From NCBI GenBank assembly GCA_008933995.1, contig WARS01000031.1:4503979-4567978 (forward strand): a stretch of 64,000 nt of DNA, in the 5' to 3' direction. A program made the position numbers and the translations under genes. This DNA is from Datnioides undecimradiatus (taxonomy: Eukaryota; Chordata; Actinopteri; Lobotiformes; Datnioididae). Shown in pieces: positions 1 through 61,793 of the stretch; position 1 is the first letter of the stretch, and the number at the start of each line of letters is the position of its first letter. The notes beneath the pieces are model-generated. The model searched no databases and had not been told where the DNA came from. It worked only from the letters and a program-made list of their open reading frames with translations.

Positions 1-46895
<46,895 letters not shown>

Positions 46896-48242
46896 TCAAT
46901 GAAAGACCATTACATTTGATTATAAGAGGGATACTTCATGTGCATACTGTGCCTGAAGAAGCATCATATTTTTTTTAAAGAAGACAAATGTTTTGTCATT
47001 AAGGCTCATTTCAGGTATTTAGACTCTAATCCTCTTAGAGACTCCATTTTAAGTGTGTTTGTCGAGGGTGTGATATTGTTCAGTGGTTTTTATGTGCTAC
47101 CTTCTGCTGGTAAAACAGTCAAACCATAAATGGACAGGGCATCGGCATATCGCTGTAGTCCTAGCCCTCATCCTTATGCCCCCACAGAGAGCACAGACAG
47201 GACGTCCTGCTTCACTGCAACAATTACATGTGCTCATCAGAGCAGGAAGTGCCATGCTCAGTATTTATTTTCCTTGAAAGTCACTGGTGAAGGTGTCAGG
47301 CCAAACTGCCTGAGCTCATTAACTGTAATCATAAAAGGAAACATCTTAAATAACACTAATGGAAAAGTCCCAGGAATGAAGCAACACACCAGCACCAGCT
47401 CATTATACTTTGGCGCAGACGACTAAATTGCAGATTTATTCATCCTACTGTCAGATGATTTAATAACTGATTTAGAAAAAAAAACAGGTTAAAGAATTAG
47501 AGTGGCTGCTACAAACGGATCTCTCTACTGATAATTTCATTTTTTTCTGATGTTTGGATTAAAGACTCACTGTCAAACTAACTGGCTGAGCTTAGAAGAT
47601 ACGTGAGTGAAGCATACTTGTATTATGAGTATTAAGATTCTCCTGGAGTTAGTCAAGCCCCTCCAAAGACTTCCTGGCATGACCTATTATTTATATTTCC
47701 AAACACTTTTGTTTGTTGTGGATTTAAGAATTGCACAAATCAACAATTTTCAATGCATGACAAGACAGAGCCATTTTTAGCAAACTGTGGGCAATGAAAC
47801 TCAGAAACTCAGTTACCATAATAAATAGCATATCAAACAGGTTTTAGTCCTTAGAGCAACAGTGTGAGTCATATCCAATCCTGACACAAAACAGCTGCAA
47901 AGTGTGGAAAGAAACAAGCTTTTTCTGATAGTGTTTTGTTAGACATACACCGCTCATCAGTGAAACACAAAATGTCAATTCTACAAGCCAATAATCAAAC
48001 CTCCCCCTGTGACACAGGTTCATGATGTAAGTAGAAATGAAATGCGGGAAAAAACTGATATATTATTGTCTGAGAGACAAACTTTTTTAGACATGAGAAA
48101 GCAGGGGGGCAAATTATGGGAGGCAAGTGGGCATTTGGTCAGAGAGACGAGTGTTTGTGTCTGGTCTCCCTGTTTTTGCTGGCCCTAGCTCTGAACACAG
48201 TGTTTAGACTGCTCCTTAGGGGTTACACAGGGGATCACCGGA

Positions 48243-48465
48243 CAGATGGAGAAAGAGGGGGGACTGGGTAAAGGAGGGGTGGGCGAGGGGCAAAACAGAA
48301 GGACTGATGGATGGATTGATGAACACACTGCCAATGGTAGGAAAGGAAAAAGAAAAGGAATGAGCAGCACAGACTCAAAAGGAGCAAAGAGGGTGCTAGT
48401 GAAGACAAGGAGAGCAGTAGAAAAGGAGATTACAGGAGGAAGGGAGGAAAAGGGGGGAGAGGGGA
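48243..48465. repeat. Polypurine-rich region
   Basis: About 220 bp dominated by A and G on the plus strand (GGAAGGGAGGAAAAGGGGGG and similar), interrupted by a short mixed stretch. Confidence 0.8.
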
Positions 48466-48734
48466 TTTGGCTTGTTCAGTGTGGAGGTTTGGACCAGGAT
48501 GCCACCATCTTTCAGTAGATACAATAGCTCACAGGAAATCTGTTAAACCTGCTTTGTGATGAGGTGTGTGTGCACGTGTCCATACACACTTAGGCCAGAC
48601 AGGACTCAAGGACAAGTGCAGATAACTGTGATCCTGTGCTAAACTATTCCAACTATGTCATTCATTGTTGTCAAAAAAGAGATAAACACCGTTGGGACCG
48701 CATAGCTAAGAAGATCACAGGAGATATAACATCC

Positions 48735-48801
48735 TGTGTGTGTGCGCGCGTGTGTGTGTGTGTGAGCGTGAGTGTGTAAGCGTGAGTGTGTGTGTGTGTG
48801 T
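48735..48801. repeat. Imperfect (TG)n microsatellite
   Basis: TG dinucleotides broken by CG and AG/TAAG units, including a GTGCGCGCGTG core. Confidence 0.9.
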
Positions 48802-51800
48802 TTGCAGGGTATGCATGTATAAGAGAGGGACTTGGTGTAAAGGTGTGTGACACACAGAGAACACGAGGAGGTGCAATGGTGAGAGGATTAATTGACTTCC
48901 CCAATGTTAAATCAGTGTTTCCTTAAAGTTGTTATCTCGCCTGTAGGTCTGCAGAGAGACACTCGAGGGCTGGCAGAGGTTCAAAGACACTTTAGGGACT
49001 TCAGTGTTTAGTAAACTTTACTTTATTCAGGGCCCACTGCATCCACACAGACGACTGACATCATTTTACATACAACTTGCGACTGTCTAAGAGAAAGATG
49101 ATTGTGGACGTTACAAATGCAGCAGTTTAATGATGTGAGCAAGAAAATAATCAATTAACATGCTGATTCTCTGTTTCTTTGCCCACTGCACTTTTATTAA
49201 ACATGTGGCACATTACAGAGGCTTTAAAGATATTTTTGTGCAACATTATCTGCTTGTGACTCTCATTATAAGTTTTAGTGTCTGAGCATGCGTCCTGCAT
49301 AAAGATTTATGTGCTGTCTGTTGTTTGTTTGTGCATAAACTATTTAAAACAGGTGTCTCAGTGATTTCAGAATCTACCCTGCTTTTCAGCAGCTTTTGCA
49401 AACGCATTAAATCCTCCAAAGGGCTGCAATGTTTCCAACAAATGTTGTTTATCATTTTAAATGTAACTACGCACAACCGTGTGTAAACAGAGAAAATATG
49501 GTTAGGGTATTTGTTTAAAACATCCGACTTGAAAAATTATGTCATTTGCAATTCAGTCAAACAGAGAGTGCAGTGAGGATGTAAACACACATGGCCTTAT
49601 TTCTGAGGCTTGTGATGTTTAAGATTGAAATGATCAGAATGAAAAACGAAGAATAAAGTTTGTTTCTGTAAATGTGTTTATTTCCTGCTGTGCTACACTG
49701 TGCAACAAGAAACGGTTAATGACAGATTTCCAGGCAGTTCAGCAGACACGAGGGAACAAAGAGTAAATGCCCTAACTGAGAGGATCAGACACGAGCTGTA
49801 TTGTACATTCAGCTACACATGTAGCATGACACACAAATCCCCTGCAGGGCAACAGGTGCAAAGGTCATCACGTAGGAAACGTGGCCTTTATACAGAACAC
49901 ATATACATACACACACTCAGACACACAGCAGAGAGAAAGGACATCTCCCATTCCCAAATTAGACCTTAGTCAAGTGACAAAAGAACTCCGGGACACACTT
50001 GCTGTATTAATGTCAAAGCCGAGTAAACTGCTGCCCTCTGCATCACATCATGTGCTGCAGCCTGGTATGACTGACTCCCAACTGCTCTGTTCACCTACGC
50101 AGCAAGTGACACTGGATCTGCAGTCTGACCTGCAAAGCATCGTCACAGCAGAGTGCTCGAAGTGCAGCAGCAATAAAAAGAAAAAAAAAACAACACACAG
50201 GGGCTTAGGGCTAATCAGGACATGGCTGCATTCTTATACTGTGACGAGACATTAATGCCCGGTCAGGCCAGATATAACCGGACCAGTACCATTACTAAGG
50301 ATGACTCAGGATAAAAAGACAAAGAGAATGGCAGTCAGATTTGTCTTTCTCTAGTATGATGCAGCTGAAACATGACTGGAGACAGGTTTACTGTGTTTTT
50401 ATCATGACCCCAACATTTGAGAGTCCTGTACTTGAAGAAATGCAAACAGACTCTGAAGGGTCATAAAATCTTTAAAGAGTTCCCGTTACCACAAATGAGC
50501 TCAATCCCGAAAATCCTTTCGGCGAGGGACTCGTTTCATAATTTGGTTGAGTTACAAACCCAAATGAAATCAGGCACCATAGTTCTTCCATGTTTTCTCT
50601 CCACAGCAACAAACTGGGCCTTGACTTAGCTGTCTCCCCTGATCTGAGCATCTGCAAGAATGACCTAAACTGAACGAGAAAAAAAAAGGAAAAGTCTTTC
50701 CACCATCCCTGGACAACAACAAACCGCATTTTGTTGCATGGAAACTTTGGGAACTTATATGACAAAAATTCATTCATTAAATAAAACACACAATAAATAA
50801 CATGCAACCTACAAAAAACATACAAACAATTGCACACCTAAAAATATATTAAAAAAACAAAGTAAAACGGGTGCAAGACTCAAAACTTAGAGCAGGTATT
50901 ACTGAAAGGAAAAATCTAAATCCATCTATAATCATCCAAACTTCCACACAACACTGGTGAACTGTACAAGGAGCCTAAATGTATAAAGTTACTGCCAAGC
51001 CAATGTGGTTGGGAAAACATAGCAGCAGATGTGCACTACAGCATGTGCTTCAATCATCCTCTTCCCTCCACCTTGTTCTTCCCCCATTCATGTGAAAGAG
51101 TTGCATGAGTTGCATGCCAGGAAGACAACACAATGACAGAAAGTGAAGTGCGAGGTGTCAACGGCCACAGAGGGACTGGCGGGGGGTGAAGAGGTCAATG
51201 GCGTGCTGCCTGTCCAGAACTCTTGCTTTATCAGGTCTACAGGATGAGCTGCGGACAAAACAACCAGAGACGGCTAGTCGAGCAGTTTGGCGCACAAACA
51301 TGCACAGACTCGCCTCAACTGTCTCCCCAAGGTCAGCGTGATGAATACAAGAAACACGACAGAATGACCATAGTAGCACTGTTATTCAAATACTATTTAG
51401 TGGTTCCAGTGAGTTGATTTACCGGCAACATGCTGAGCTCCATGTCAGAGCGCTCTGTGGAGGTGGCATCTCCCCTGCACCTCTAATCCTAAACCCTGCC
51501 TCCCCAATGTCACCAACACTCCTGGTTTCTTTTTGCTGATCTGTTATGCAACACCAGGCACATATGGTTCATTTTAGTGATAGATATTTTTAGATGACCA
51601 TGATGGACCATGCTAATTCAAAAGAAATGTCTAGCCAGGGAGGACAGGAAGAGTCATCTAGCAAATATTGCAAACTACACTGTACACAAAATTTCAAGCT
51701 TCATGGGAGCCATATGTGCAGGAAATGTAACACCAACGAAAGAACCTACTACAAGATGTATTTTTAGTGCAAATGTTAAGGGATTCTTTTAACCACGTAC

Positions 51801-54800
51801 AGTCCAGTAACAAGATCATAAGGACAACTCTTCCGAGCCCCCATTTCCCCAACATCTCATGGGAAGATTTGTTCACTTCAGGGCGAATACTTGGGTTTAT
51901 TTCAAAACACAGCATAAATTTAAAACATACGGCCAGTTCACCACATGCAACTTGAAAACAGAAATGCAAAAGAGGCAAATAAAAAGGACCCTTTAGAGAA
52001 TCAGACATTCCTAAACTTAAATCAGTCCACTGTCAGATTAATTCATCCCGCATTCTCAACCTGACTCCATAAACTAAACATGAAGCCTCTGTGCGATGTT
52101 CATGGTTGGCATGACAGTCCCAAACATTAAATGGACTTAATTATGTGTCTCTTTTGCCAAAAGTAGGTTAACAAACACCATATCTTCTAATCATAAACAG
52201 GTTGAATCAAAGTTCAGGACGAAATCTGCTGTGAAATATGGTCAAATGTGCAAAAATTCCCTTGCAGAATCCAAGGAAAGTCCATGGATTTTCCCGGCAG
52301 GTTCTAGCTGTAATACTGATATTAAAACCACTTGAATAGTACGAAAACAATCATAATTCAATAAATTCTCCAATTTCTGTGATGGAATCTGTCAAAACTG
52401 AAAAGAGCAGAGCAATAATTTTGACAGAGTATAAAGGTATTATAGCAAAAACAATCAATGACTTTTGCTTGGGAAAGACCTGGTCTGTCATGTATCAGCA
52501 TGACTGCTTATACAACTGGGTTAATCATAGCCTGACAGCTTGGTAGCTCACAAACATAACTTTAATCTTGTTCACACAGCGCCATGTAATAACTGTAGTG
52601 TCACACTTCATGCCAGGTGTCTTATATTAAACAGATATCTGGCTAGTGATGCAGTTGGATTTGCACAGTAAACCATTATGAATTTATGTAAAGTACTGGT
52701 AGATGAGTGACAACGACTACGAAGTACAACACTTGTTACACATGTAGATAAGCAGGCTCTGTAAGCTCCAACACTGCAGTGGGCACAAGTAAAATAATAA
52801 ATTAAATCCAGTGAACTGTAGAGAGTGACAGTGGACGATATCACACCACTTCCACGTGCACTAAATCACAAAGAGACCATAAAAACACTTTTCTGATTCC
52901 AGCATTTGTGACTGCCATGGTGAAAAAACATGACCGTCCTATTTGGGTTCTATCTGCGCTTCTCCTCAAACATTTACAAGACAAGATAGGATGGAGACCG
53001 GTGGTCTACTGAATATTTACAACTGTTTGTTTGACATAAATATTTGTGAAACAAACAATTTAGGTTCTATGCGATAGTGCTGATGTCAAGAAAGACAACT
53101 GAGCTGAATACACCTAAATAACTGACTTAGACTATTACATAAGTGACTCCCAGTAGCATAGAGACTGGGTTTCAGACATTTTTAAAGGAAACAAAGCAAG
53201 CAAATGGCAGGGGTAATGAATCAAACAGTACTCTGACTATGATACTTTACATCAATGCCAACTATGGATTTACCCAACCATAAATGATCTTTACTTGTGC
53301 TTCTGCCTCACCTAATGACTAACTTTTGACAAGGAGTTGAGCTCTGCCTGATTTAAGTTTGCCCTTTCACTCTAACCACTGTGTAGCAGGACCTGCTACA
53401 GGGTCACATCTGGACTTCAAATCAAGACTCCCTTCAGCTGTGGATTTGGCTTTTGAGCACTTCACCTGCATCTGCATTACTCTAACAATGCTGTGGATCT
53501 GTACTAATGTATAGTGGTACTGAGTGTAATAAGAAGCACCCAAAGCACAGCAGGGCTTAATGCAGCGTCCCAAAGGTCAGATCTGTGGGAGTTGTGAGGG
53601 TGAATTGCTGTCTGCCACACTGTCTAACCGGAGGCGCTAAAGTCTGATACTTTCATATCCTACAAAGCGGTTTTAATTATGGCTACTGAGCAGGAAAAGT
53701 GGGAAATGGAAACAAAAACCTGAACAAAACAGAGGCACATTAAAAATTATTCACAATCTTCAATCCCTCAGAAATTTAGTGAATGAATTATTGATTATTT
53801 TAATATGTATATATATATTTTTTTGTCTATTATTGTCCATTATAAATTTTCTTTTTATCAGTGCTCAGTGCTACAGCTTTTCAACCCATATCAGCTAGAC
53901 AGTAGGCAGGCAGCTTTTTTCTGCAATTTCATCTGTAAAAAGTAAACACAACACATCCAAACATATATCTGCGCATGTGAAGTGATGAATGAAAGAGCAG
54001 GGTAAACAGCTTTGTCTTGAGGCTGTAGATCAGTACAATGGCTGTCCTGCGTCAGACTTCTGAGACTGGCTTTTACAGCAGAGTAAGATAATGGCTGCTA
54101 ATGACCTGCCTGTGCAACAGGTGCTTCCTCCACCGCCTTGTGGGGGCCCTGGCTAAGTTACAGTATACACTAAAAGCTCAAGTCTCACTTCTGCTCTTAA
54201 TAAGCTCAGTTCAAACCACAACGAGTTTTGTTTCTGTCCAGAATACACACCACCCCAGTGTGTTGCGTGTGTATAAACTCTTACAAACATCTTTTTGTTT
54301 ACCTACTGAGGCATATGTCACATAAAGCTGCAAACAGACAGAGTCTCTCAAATATCCTTGGTGTAACAACTTGTGAAAATGGGGTTTGTTCATTAAGAAA
54401 ACAGACCAATAGAAGATGTAAACCTGTGACTTCACTATTTCTTTTTTTTTGTTTCAGCTGCACTGTTCAAAATTAAAAATGATCAAAATCAGTATTTTTA
54501 TCCCAAATCCCAAAATGTTTATAAGGTTTTAGTATTGCCCATAAAGTAGGTTTTAGGGGTCTCTACTGGCAGAAATGTAATGGAGTCTACCAAATTTTTA
54601 CAGTGCAGATTTTAATAGTGCAGAACTGGCTCTTTCACTTGTTGGCTGATTATGTTTTAGAAATGTTATTAAAAGATTAACCACAAAATAATAAGAATAA
54701 TAAGAGCTAAATGTGTATATTCATAGTTCAGCACTGTACCATACGACTGCTTTTGCAGTGGGTTATTCTGTATGAACTGAGGGTATGACTCTGAGAAGCC

Positions 54801-57800
54801 CTGGAACCAGCACCCAGACATCGTACTACTCCTCAAACCCAAAGGCACTAACAGGGTTTAACAAGCAACCAACATTGCTTAAAGTGTCAGTGGATAACCA
54901 CAGTGTAATGTGCAACTGCAACAAGTGTGTAAGGTTGATCCAAAGAAAAGAAATATTACTTTTCAAACATCAAACATCTAGCCCGCCTCCTCAGGTAAAT
55001 CTTAGCAACTGCTCAGACACAAAGGAAAACTGTTGATACAAACTGTCCTGCTGAAGTACCGCAACACTCGAGAGAGCACCCAAAACTGCTAAACTCGTTA
55101 CTGACAGGGCTTTAATATATAGACGGATGCAGGTGTAAGAATCCCAGTAACGTGCCAAGCCGCTGGCCTTAGCCCAGCAGCTGTCACTACAGTTTTACTA
55201 CTAACAGTGGCATTTACCAGTAGCCAGTTGGAGGGGAGTCTGGAGGCGGCAAGCTCTTAAAATTGGAGGAGGAAACTGGAAGGGTGCCCCAAAACTTACT
55301 TTCCTCTTGGACCATTTCACCTGTCTACTGGCAAGAGTTCACAGCTGCATATTTTTGCCAGCTTCCTTTCTGGCCACAGAGATGGTCACGTGTCATTGTC
55401 TCCAATGTTTTGTCAGTCAAAGGGCAGCTTTTCCTTTCTAACACTCAGAGAAATTGTGCTTCCAGATAGACCCAAGTCTAACTCAATATGACAGAATTAC
55501 AAGAAAAAAAAATACTTCATTACCATAACAGCTGCATTTGTAAATAATAAACCACTAAGACAGACAGCTTCTACTGTATTTTATCTGAAAGTTTGAGTAT
55601 GTGCACTCTCCCGTGTACTGTGGCTTCATTTCATCCTGTGTATTCCCATTTCCTGGTGAACTCATACTGCTTTTCAGCATGGAAAGTCCTGCTTGCTTGA
55701 CAGCTCCAGCTTTGTTTCCTGATGTGTTTAGCTCACTGGCACACAAAGCATTGATTACTCATGTGTGGATCTTCCTGACAAACACATGATCCCATTCTCC
55801 CCCTGACTGGAACGGTATCCTGCTATCTGGAATGCACTGTTTAGCTTTTCTCTCATAGTTTTACAAACATCATAAGACTGACGTGCAGCACGACATGTCA
55901 ACTTATGGTCGCTTGAGTCAGTCCATCAAGTGATTCAATTAGAGTACATTCTTTCGTCTGTCGTTGGGTTGGCACGGAGCCTAAAACTGACTAACCAAGG
56001 CTGATGATTATGATCAAGTACAGTTAAGCTTTGTCATGATAAATTCCTGTTAAATTTTCTGAAAAATTTGACCATCCTTCCTGGACACGCAAGCCACGTT
56101 CCTCATTACAGTAGGGATTTGAGGGAATAGGGAGGTTCAAGAAGTCAAAGTTCTAGACAAGAGATATGACACAAATGTTTACAGTCTGGTCAAGTCAGGT
56201 CAAATTCCTTCATCAGAGGAAGTTGGGCCCCCAGAGGAAATTTTTTAAATTTCACGTGTACACATTTTTGTCTGAGGAAAACAAGTAGGAATATAATTGG
56301 CTTTACATATACATTTCCTATGTCTAATGTAATAAGCTGGTGCAAGTGCAGTATATTCAACTCTATGTTTTTACTGCATGAACCTTAAGGAAACAATGTC
56401 TACTTCAAACAATCTGTAGCAACAGAGCACAACATGCAATTACCTGACTCTAAATAACTGTAGCTTCTCTGTGTTATCAGCTAGCCTGGGATTAAGCACC
56501 TCTAAGAGTACTTGTTATTTACTTCTAACGGACTGTGTTTGTGTGTGGATCGAGGGTTGAAGAATTGCATTGCTGTTCAGCAGTGTGAACTTGAAGAAGC
56601 AATTCACACATATGCAAACCAACTAACAGAAGAAAAGGAAAGCTGACTCATGCAACAGTGCTCCTCCCCAAACACCTAAAAACTCTGATTAAGCGTTCAT
56701 ATCTTGAAAAAATGTTTGAACCTAATTGACACATAATATGTCAAATACTGCACCCCTTTTTCTTAGATTCAACTTACTGAAATATCCCACTCTACTTAAA
56801 TCATGTGAACATACATTAAAAACCCAAGGAATACCAAACTGCAAACAGCTTTTTGTATCAAAAACTTCTCTATACATCAACTCATGACTTCAAAAGTCAT
56901 TTTCCATATCACAAATTATGGAACCGTCTAAAAAAGATATTCATACTGTGCTTCAGATGATGTACTTCTCTGTTCTTTATAATTATACATATAGACTGTT
57001 AAGAAGCATAGTGCCTGAGTTGTCACCCTCATTTCAGAGGATTGTTTGGAAGACTGGGTTTAACCACCATCTCTGCAGTTTTAGGTGTAAGTATATACAT
57101 TTGGGCAAAAGAGTAGAGATGTCCTCTGGCAGGCAACGAGAAAGCAGCAGCAAAGGAAAAGCAGATGTCATAGATAGTGACTCTCTTTTCTAATACACTG
57201 ACATACTCAAAAGCATCTGAGGAGACTATTCTAAATCTAGTGGCCATTGGTGGAGCTACATCTTAAGGCACAGTATATGACTGAGTAAGAAGTGGGGCTA
57301 AAAAGCAAATGACCGGTGTGGTATGCGGTCATAGAAACAGCTCTGCTTGCCTAGCTGACTGAGTGGAACAGAAAAACCCACACCACATACTGTGTGTTGG
57401 ACCAGACCAGTACAGGATTACTATTGTTCAATTCTGCAGCATCTCGCCCACAGCTGCAATATGTGAGACAAGAGATTGAACAGCCTAAACATTAGGCTGA
57501 GACTCTCACTGTTTTCACTGTCAAACACTTAAGGCTGAATGCTACAAGCCTTTAAAGGGTGACGAGAGGTCACCTTCAAACTTTGAAAACAAACGAAGAA
57601 GTACGTCAACGGGGGACAACGTGCAACAACTCGACGGTGAAAGTTTTTGAAACAACAAATCCTTTGAGGATGTTTCAGCTACAGAGCTGAGAAAGGTCAA
57701 TCTTATACTGCTGACCAAGGATTTTCTTCCAGAAAAATGTCTGATCCACATAACCACTTTGGTTCAGTGTTTTGATAGCTAAATAAAAAAGGTAAACAAT

Positions 57801-60800
57801 TGTATGTAATTTGACAGTTCTTTTTCTATCTTTCACTTTAAATAACAATCCCATCACGCTTGATGAGAAGTTAGTCATTGCTATACATAATTATTTAATA
57901 AATGATTTAAATGATTAATCCTCTCTCAAAAATTTTGACTGCTGTCAATAATATACTTTGCTTGACTGATCAACTGATGGCCAATTGTTTTACTGCAAAG
58001 TTAAATACCACAAAATTATCACTTTGACCTTCAGCATAAAGTGCTTCACCTTAAACTCAGCTCAGAGTGGTTTGTGGCATTACAACAGTTTCCCACCTTC
58101 AACTTCCTGTGTGGATATAGGACCAGTTACTCTAGGTTGTGCCTTCATCTTTTACAATTTGGCAGGGCTGATCAGGTGAATTGTCCTTCTGCAACTCCGA
58201 TTTTACCAAATGTAAAGACTAATCTGCGGTAATGTTATCAGAGGAGGCATTTTGTTTTCCTGCTGGGACACATGACTGCAGTGGAAACAGCAGGAGTTAC
58301 TTTACTGACAGATTGTTGTCTGCAGGCTCCATGTAACAACACTGAACACTGAACTTTGTGGTGCTTTGGAATGTGTCTGACCTCTCTGGCATAGTCGTCA
58401 AGACATCTCTCTTCACCCAACACACATACATATGACAGACTGAGGGCCAAGCTAAGCATAAACATAAACAGCTATCCATTCCCATTCAGTGTATGTTGTC
58501 AGTGTATGGCGCTTTCCATTTCAGCCCAAAGATTACATGCTGTGTGAGACGTTCCACAGCGCTTTGAATTATTTTTCACAGTTAAACTAAGTTTTGTGGT
58601 CACACTACGTGTACATTATGAGGCTATTTTTAGGGCCTGCTGCTTAGTTTCATAAAAACATTTTTAAGGCTTCATGTACAGTATGTGCACATGAATCCTG
58701 AAATGAAACTTTAACATTTCATTTCTATGATTATGGATATATGGTGCATAAATGTAAACATATCTGATTTTGCAAATATTGCAAATGTTATAAATAGAAG
58801 CTGTATAATTATTTCAAGACAGGAATCAAGAATTGAGAGGCTTATCACGCAACTTTACAGAGGAAAAATGTATATTTTTGCAACTAGTAATACAATTTTG
58901 ATCATTTTATTATTTACATTAAAATTCAAATAACATATGTGCATTTAAAGGGTGTTCTACAAAGTTTCTGATGGGCTAAATCCAGTTTACAGGATCACAA
59001 CAGGATCAAGTCAATCCATTTTAAAATAGGAACTTAATTTACTATATGTACATGCAACAAACAGCGTTAAACAAAACCTTCCTGCCATAAATTGGAGGCA
59101 TATTGATTCCACTGTGTTAATATACGAAGCATAAAGGTTTAATTCAGGTGAAGTTAGCAGTAAAAGTTTACAACTCAGTTTACTGGCAAGCACTTTAACC
59201 TGGAAAAGCAGTTTTGGCCAAGGCATTTGTTACTCCAAAACACTCACCATCAGTTGGATTACATGGATTTAAAAAGCTTACTGTCCATCTGGTTATCTTA
59301 CACTGTGGACTTCATACCTGCCGTTAATACAACCCATTAAACACGAAAGAAAAAGGTGCCTGCTAAATGAGAAAACATCTGAAAGAAACAAGCACACATG
59401 AGGGAGACAAGAATAACACAACTCACAAATCTACATTTGATACAAATGTGTCATCTGCAAGCAGCGGATGTTAGGACGGTTCACATGCTCCAAGCATTAA
59501 ACAAATGGTGCTTGTAATTAAACAAGCAAACTCAGCAATTAAACAGTGAACACCAAAGCGATTCCAGGCATTCCTTTGGCATTTGTGTGGCACGTTCCAT
59601 TCCTTTGCACTAAACTATGTGGTGGTTAATCTCCATAACAAATATAACTGCTGTCTAAAGTTAAAAAAGTGAATGTTTTTCTTATTTAAAACTACTACAA
59701 AACTACTAACAGTAGTAAGTTAACAGTGCCCTGCCTGTAACTACTAGTAGTTTCTCGGAAAACTACTGTAACAAGAACAGATTTAGTAGAAAAGCACATA
59801 TGTTCTTGAAATGAACATTAGATGAATTCTGATTGTAACACACAGTTTCAGTTGAACTGCCTTTGTCTGTCACGCACTGCTCGACATAGAAGTCTTTGAG
59901 AGGAAAAAGAGAAATGAGAACAATATGAGCCTGAATACAGAAAAAAAGTTCTGATGCAGGACAATATTACTCCCATTTTGTTGGTAATGACTAAAAAATA
60001 TTGATGTATCTTATCTGAAATCTGGAAGAGTTTACACATTAAAAATGTCCTCCGTTACCCTCCTGCCACCTCCAGAACCTCCGTCCGTTTACAGCATACC
60101 ATGAGGACTTGATACTCGAGGGCGAGGTGATGGAAATGTACTAGGTGAGCAGCGCCCTGACCTCCATCTACAGACCTGGCTCATCCATAACAGATGAGGA
60201 TTTGAGCTGGTTCCTATCATCATCACTTGCCTGAAAAGATTAGAAACACATTTTTCCTAGCACAAGTTGTAAACGCTTTTTCTTGGTGCATTCCTCATCT
60301 GTGGTTATTTAGTTTGCTGGGGGCCTGTTGTGACCGCAAAATGCTTTTCGTGCTCAGCCTCATCCACTGCTTTCTACAGATGTGTTTCTGAGTGTTTGTA
60401 AATGACTCATTTTCTTTTTCATGGAGTAGAGAAAATCTGCAAATAATAATGGTTTACATACCAGCCCAAAACAGAGCCAAAATGCAAATTGCTTAGTGGG
60501 TCTGTTAAACACTATGGTGTATCTTCATTAAAGCTTCAAAGTTGGAATTTCAGTCATTTGGCTCTTGACCAGAGTTTGTCACACACCACATAGTAGGAAA
60601 CAACCCCCTCTTTCCTGTCCTTGCCTTCTTTTCTGGGTGCTTTTTATATAGGGTACACTGAGGATGTCAACATATTCATCTTTTTTAGTATGTTGTCCAA
60701 TATTTTACACTACACTTGTACATATACTTGAACCTTAGAAGAACATAATCTGTCTAAGTTTCACCAGATATGTGGGGAATTTGCCAAAAAGGACTTAAAA

Positions 60801-61003
60801 AAAAGACCTAGCATTGAATGCATCCTCTTGTTTCAGCTTGGGCTTACTGCCTTCAATGAGAAACATCATGCCGTATGCTTTCTTTGCACACTGGGGACTG
60901 CAGTATGTCTCAATTTCAGTCCAGGCTGACACATAATGAAGAAGCATTGGGGGATCACTTCAGCGGGATGGAATACAAAAAATTCAAACACACCCACACA
61001 GGC

Positions 61004-61019
61004 AAAAAAAAAAAAAAAA
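61004..61019 (+). repeat. Poly(A) tract of 16
   Basis: Run of 16 A after a CACACCCACACAGGC stretch. No polyadenylation signal seen immediately upstream. Confidence 0.85.
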
Positions 61020-61793
61020 TGGTACGCAGGTCCACAATGACATCTGGAAGCACTAAACTAATAGATTTAGCTAAACTTGTGGCAGTGTTTCTATATTTAA
61101 ACTCCGTAGAAGCATGACAGGGTTCTTGAGGGATTAACCTGAGTGAATAGACCCATCCTGGTACATCACTCAGAGTCACTGAAGGGTTAAAGATCAGTGC
61201 TAGGGCTTCAGCCTCTTACCAAAAGATATTCAACCTCTAAAATTCTACTTGACCCTTTGTCTGGTCAGGGTATACTTTCATTTTTACGTTTTTTATAGAT
61301 CCACCAGTCGTTTGGCTTTGAGGAGCACTATGCTCTGCTGTATGATGCTGCTCGTCTCTGAGCAATAACGCACAACAAGACACTCCTGATGGCCACCAAC
61401 AGACTCAGTGAGTTACACAGGAAGACGCCTGCGTGCCATTCAATCCACCCACTCACAATATAAACTCACAGTCTTTTTGTGCTGGAATAACAGCCTCACT
61501 TGTCCTCAATCACCTTATAAATACCATTGCATAAACAAGAGTCATGGTTTAATAAAATCTCTTTGACCGAGTCTGCACAGAGCCAAACATTTCAACAGCA
61601 GCTATGACAACTCTTGGCTATCCTTTATCAAGCATTAGAGGAACCAAAAAAAAAAAAATCACTAGTCATCAAAAATAACTTGAAAGCCTTTATTGTCATT
61701 GCACAAGTTAGAAAGAAAAAACAAGTACAACGAGATTGTTGAGATGAGCGTCGGAGTGGAGTTCTTGTCCATGTGTGTGGAATGGGGGGGGGG

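Noticed and set aside
51424-51480. Possible 33-bp minus-strand microexon (CCACAG acceptor, open ERSDMELSMLP, GTAAAT donor)
   Set aside because: Both splice signals exist, but the frame is too short to judge, it matches nothing in SBF2, and GT/AG pairs this close are common by chance.
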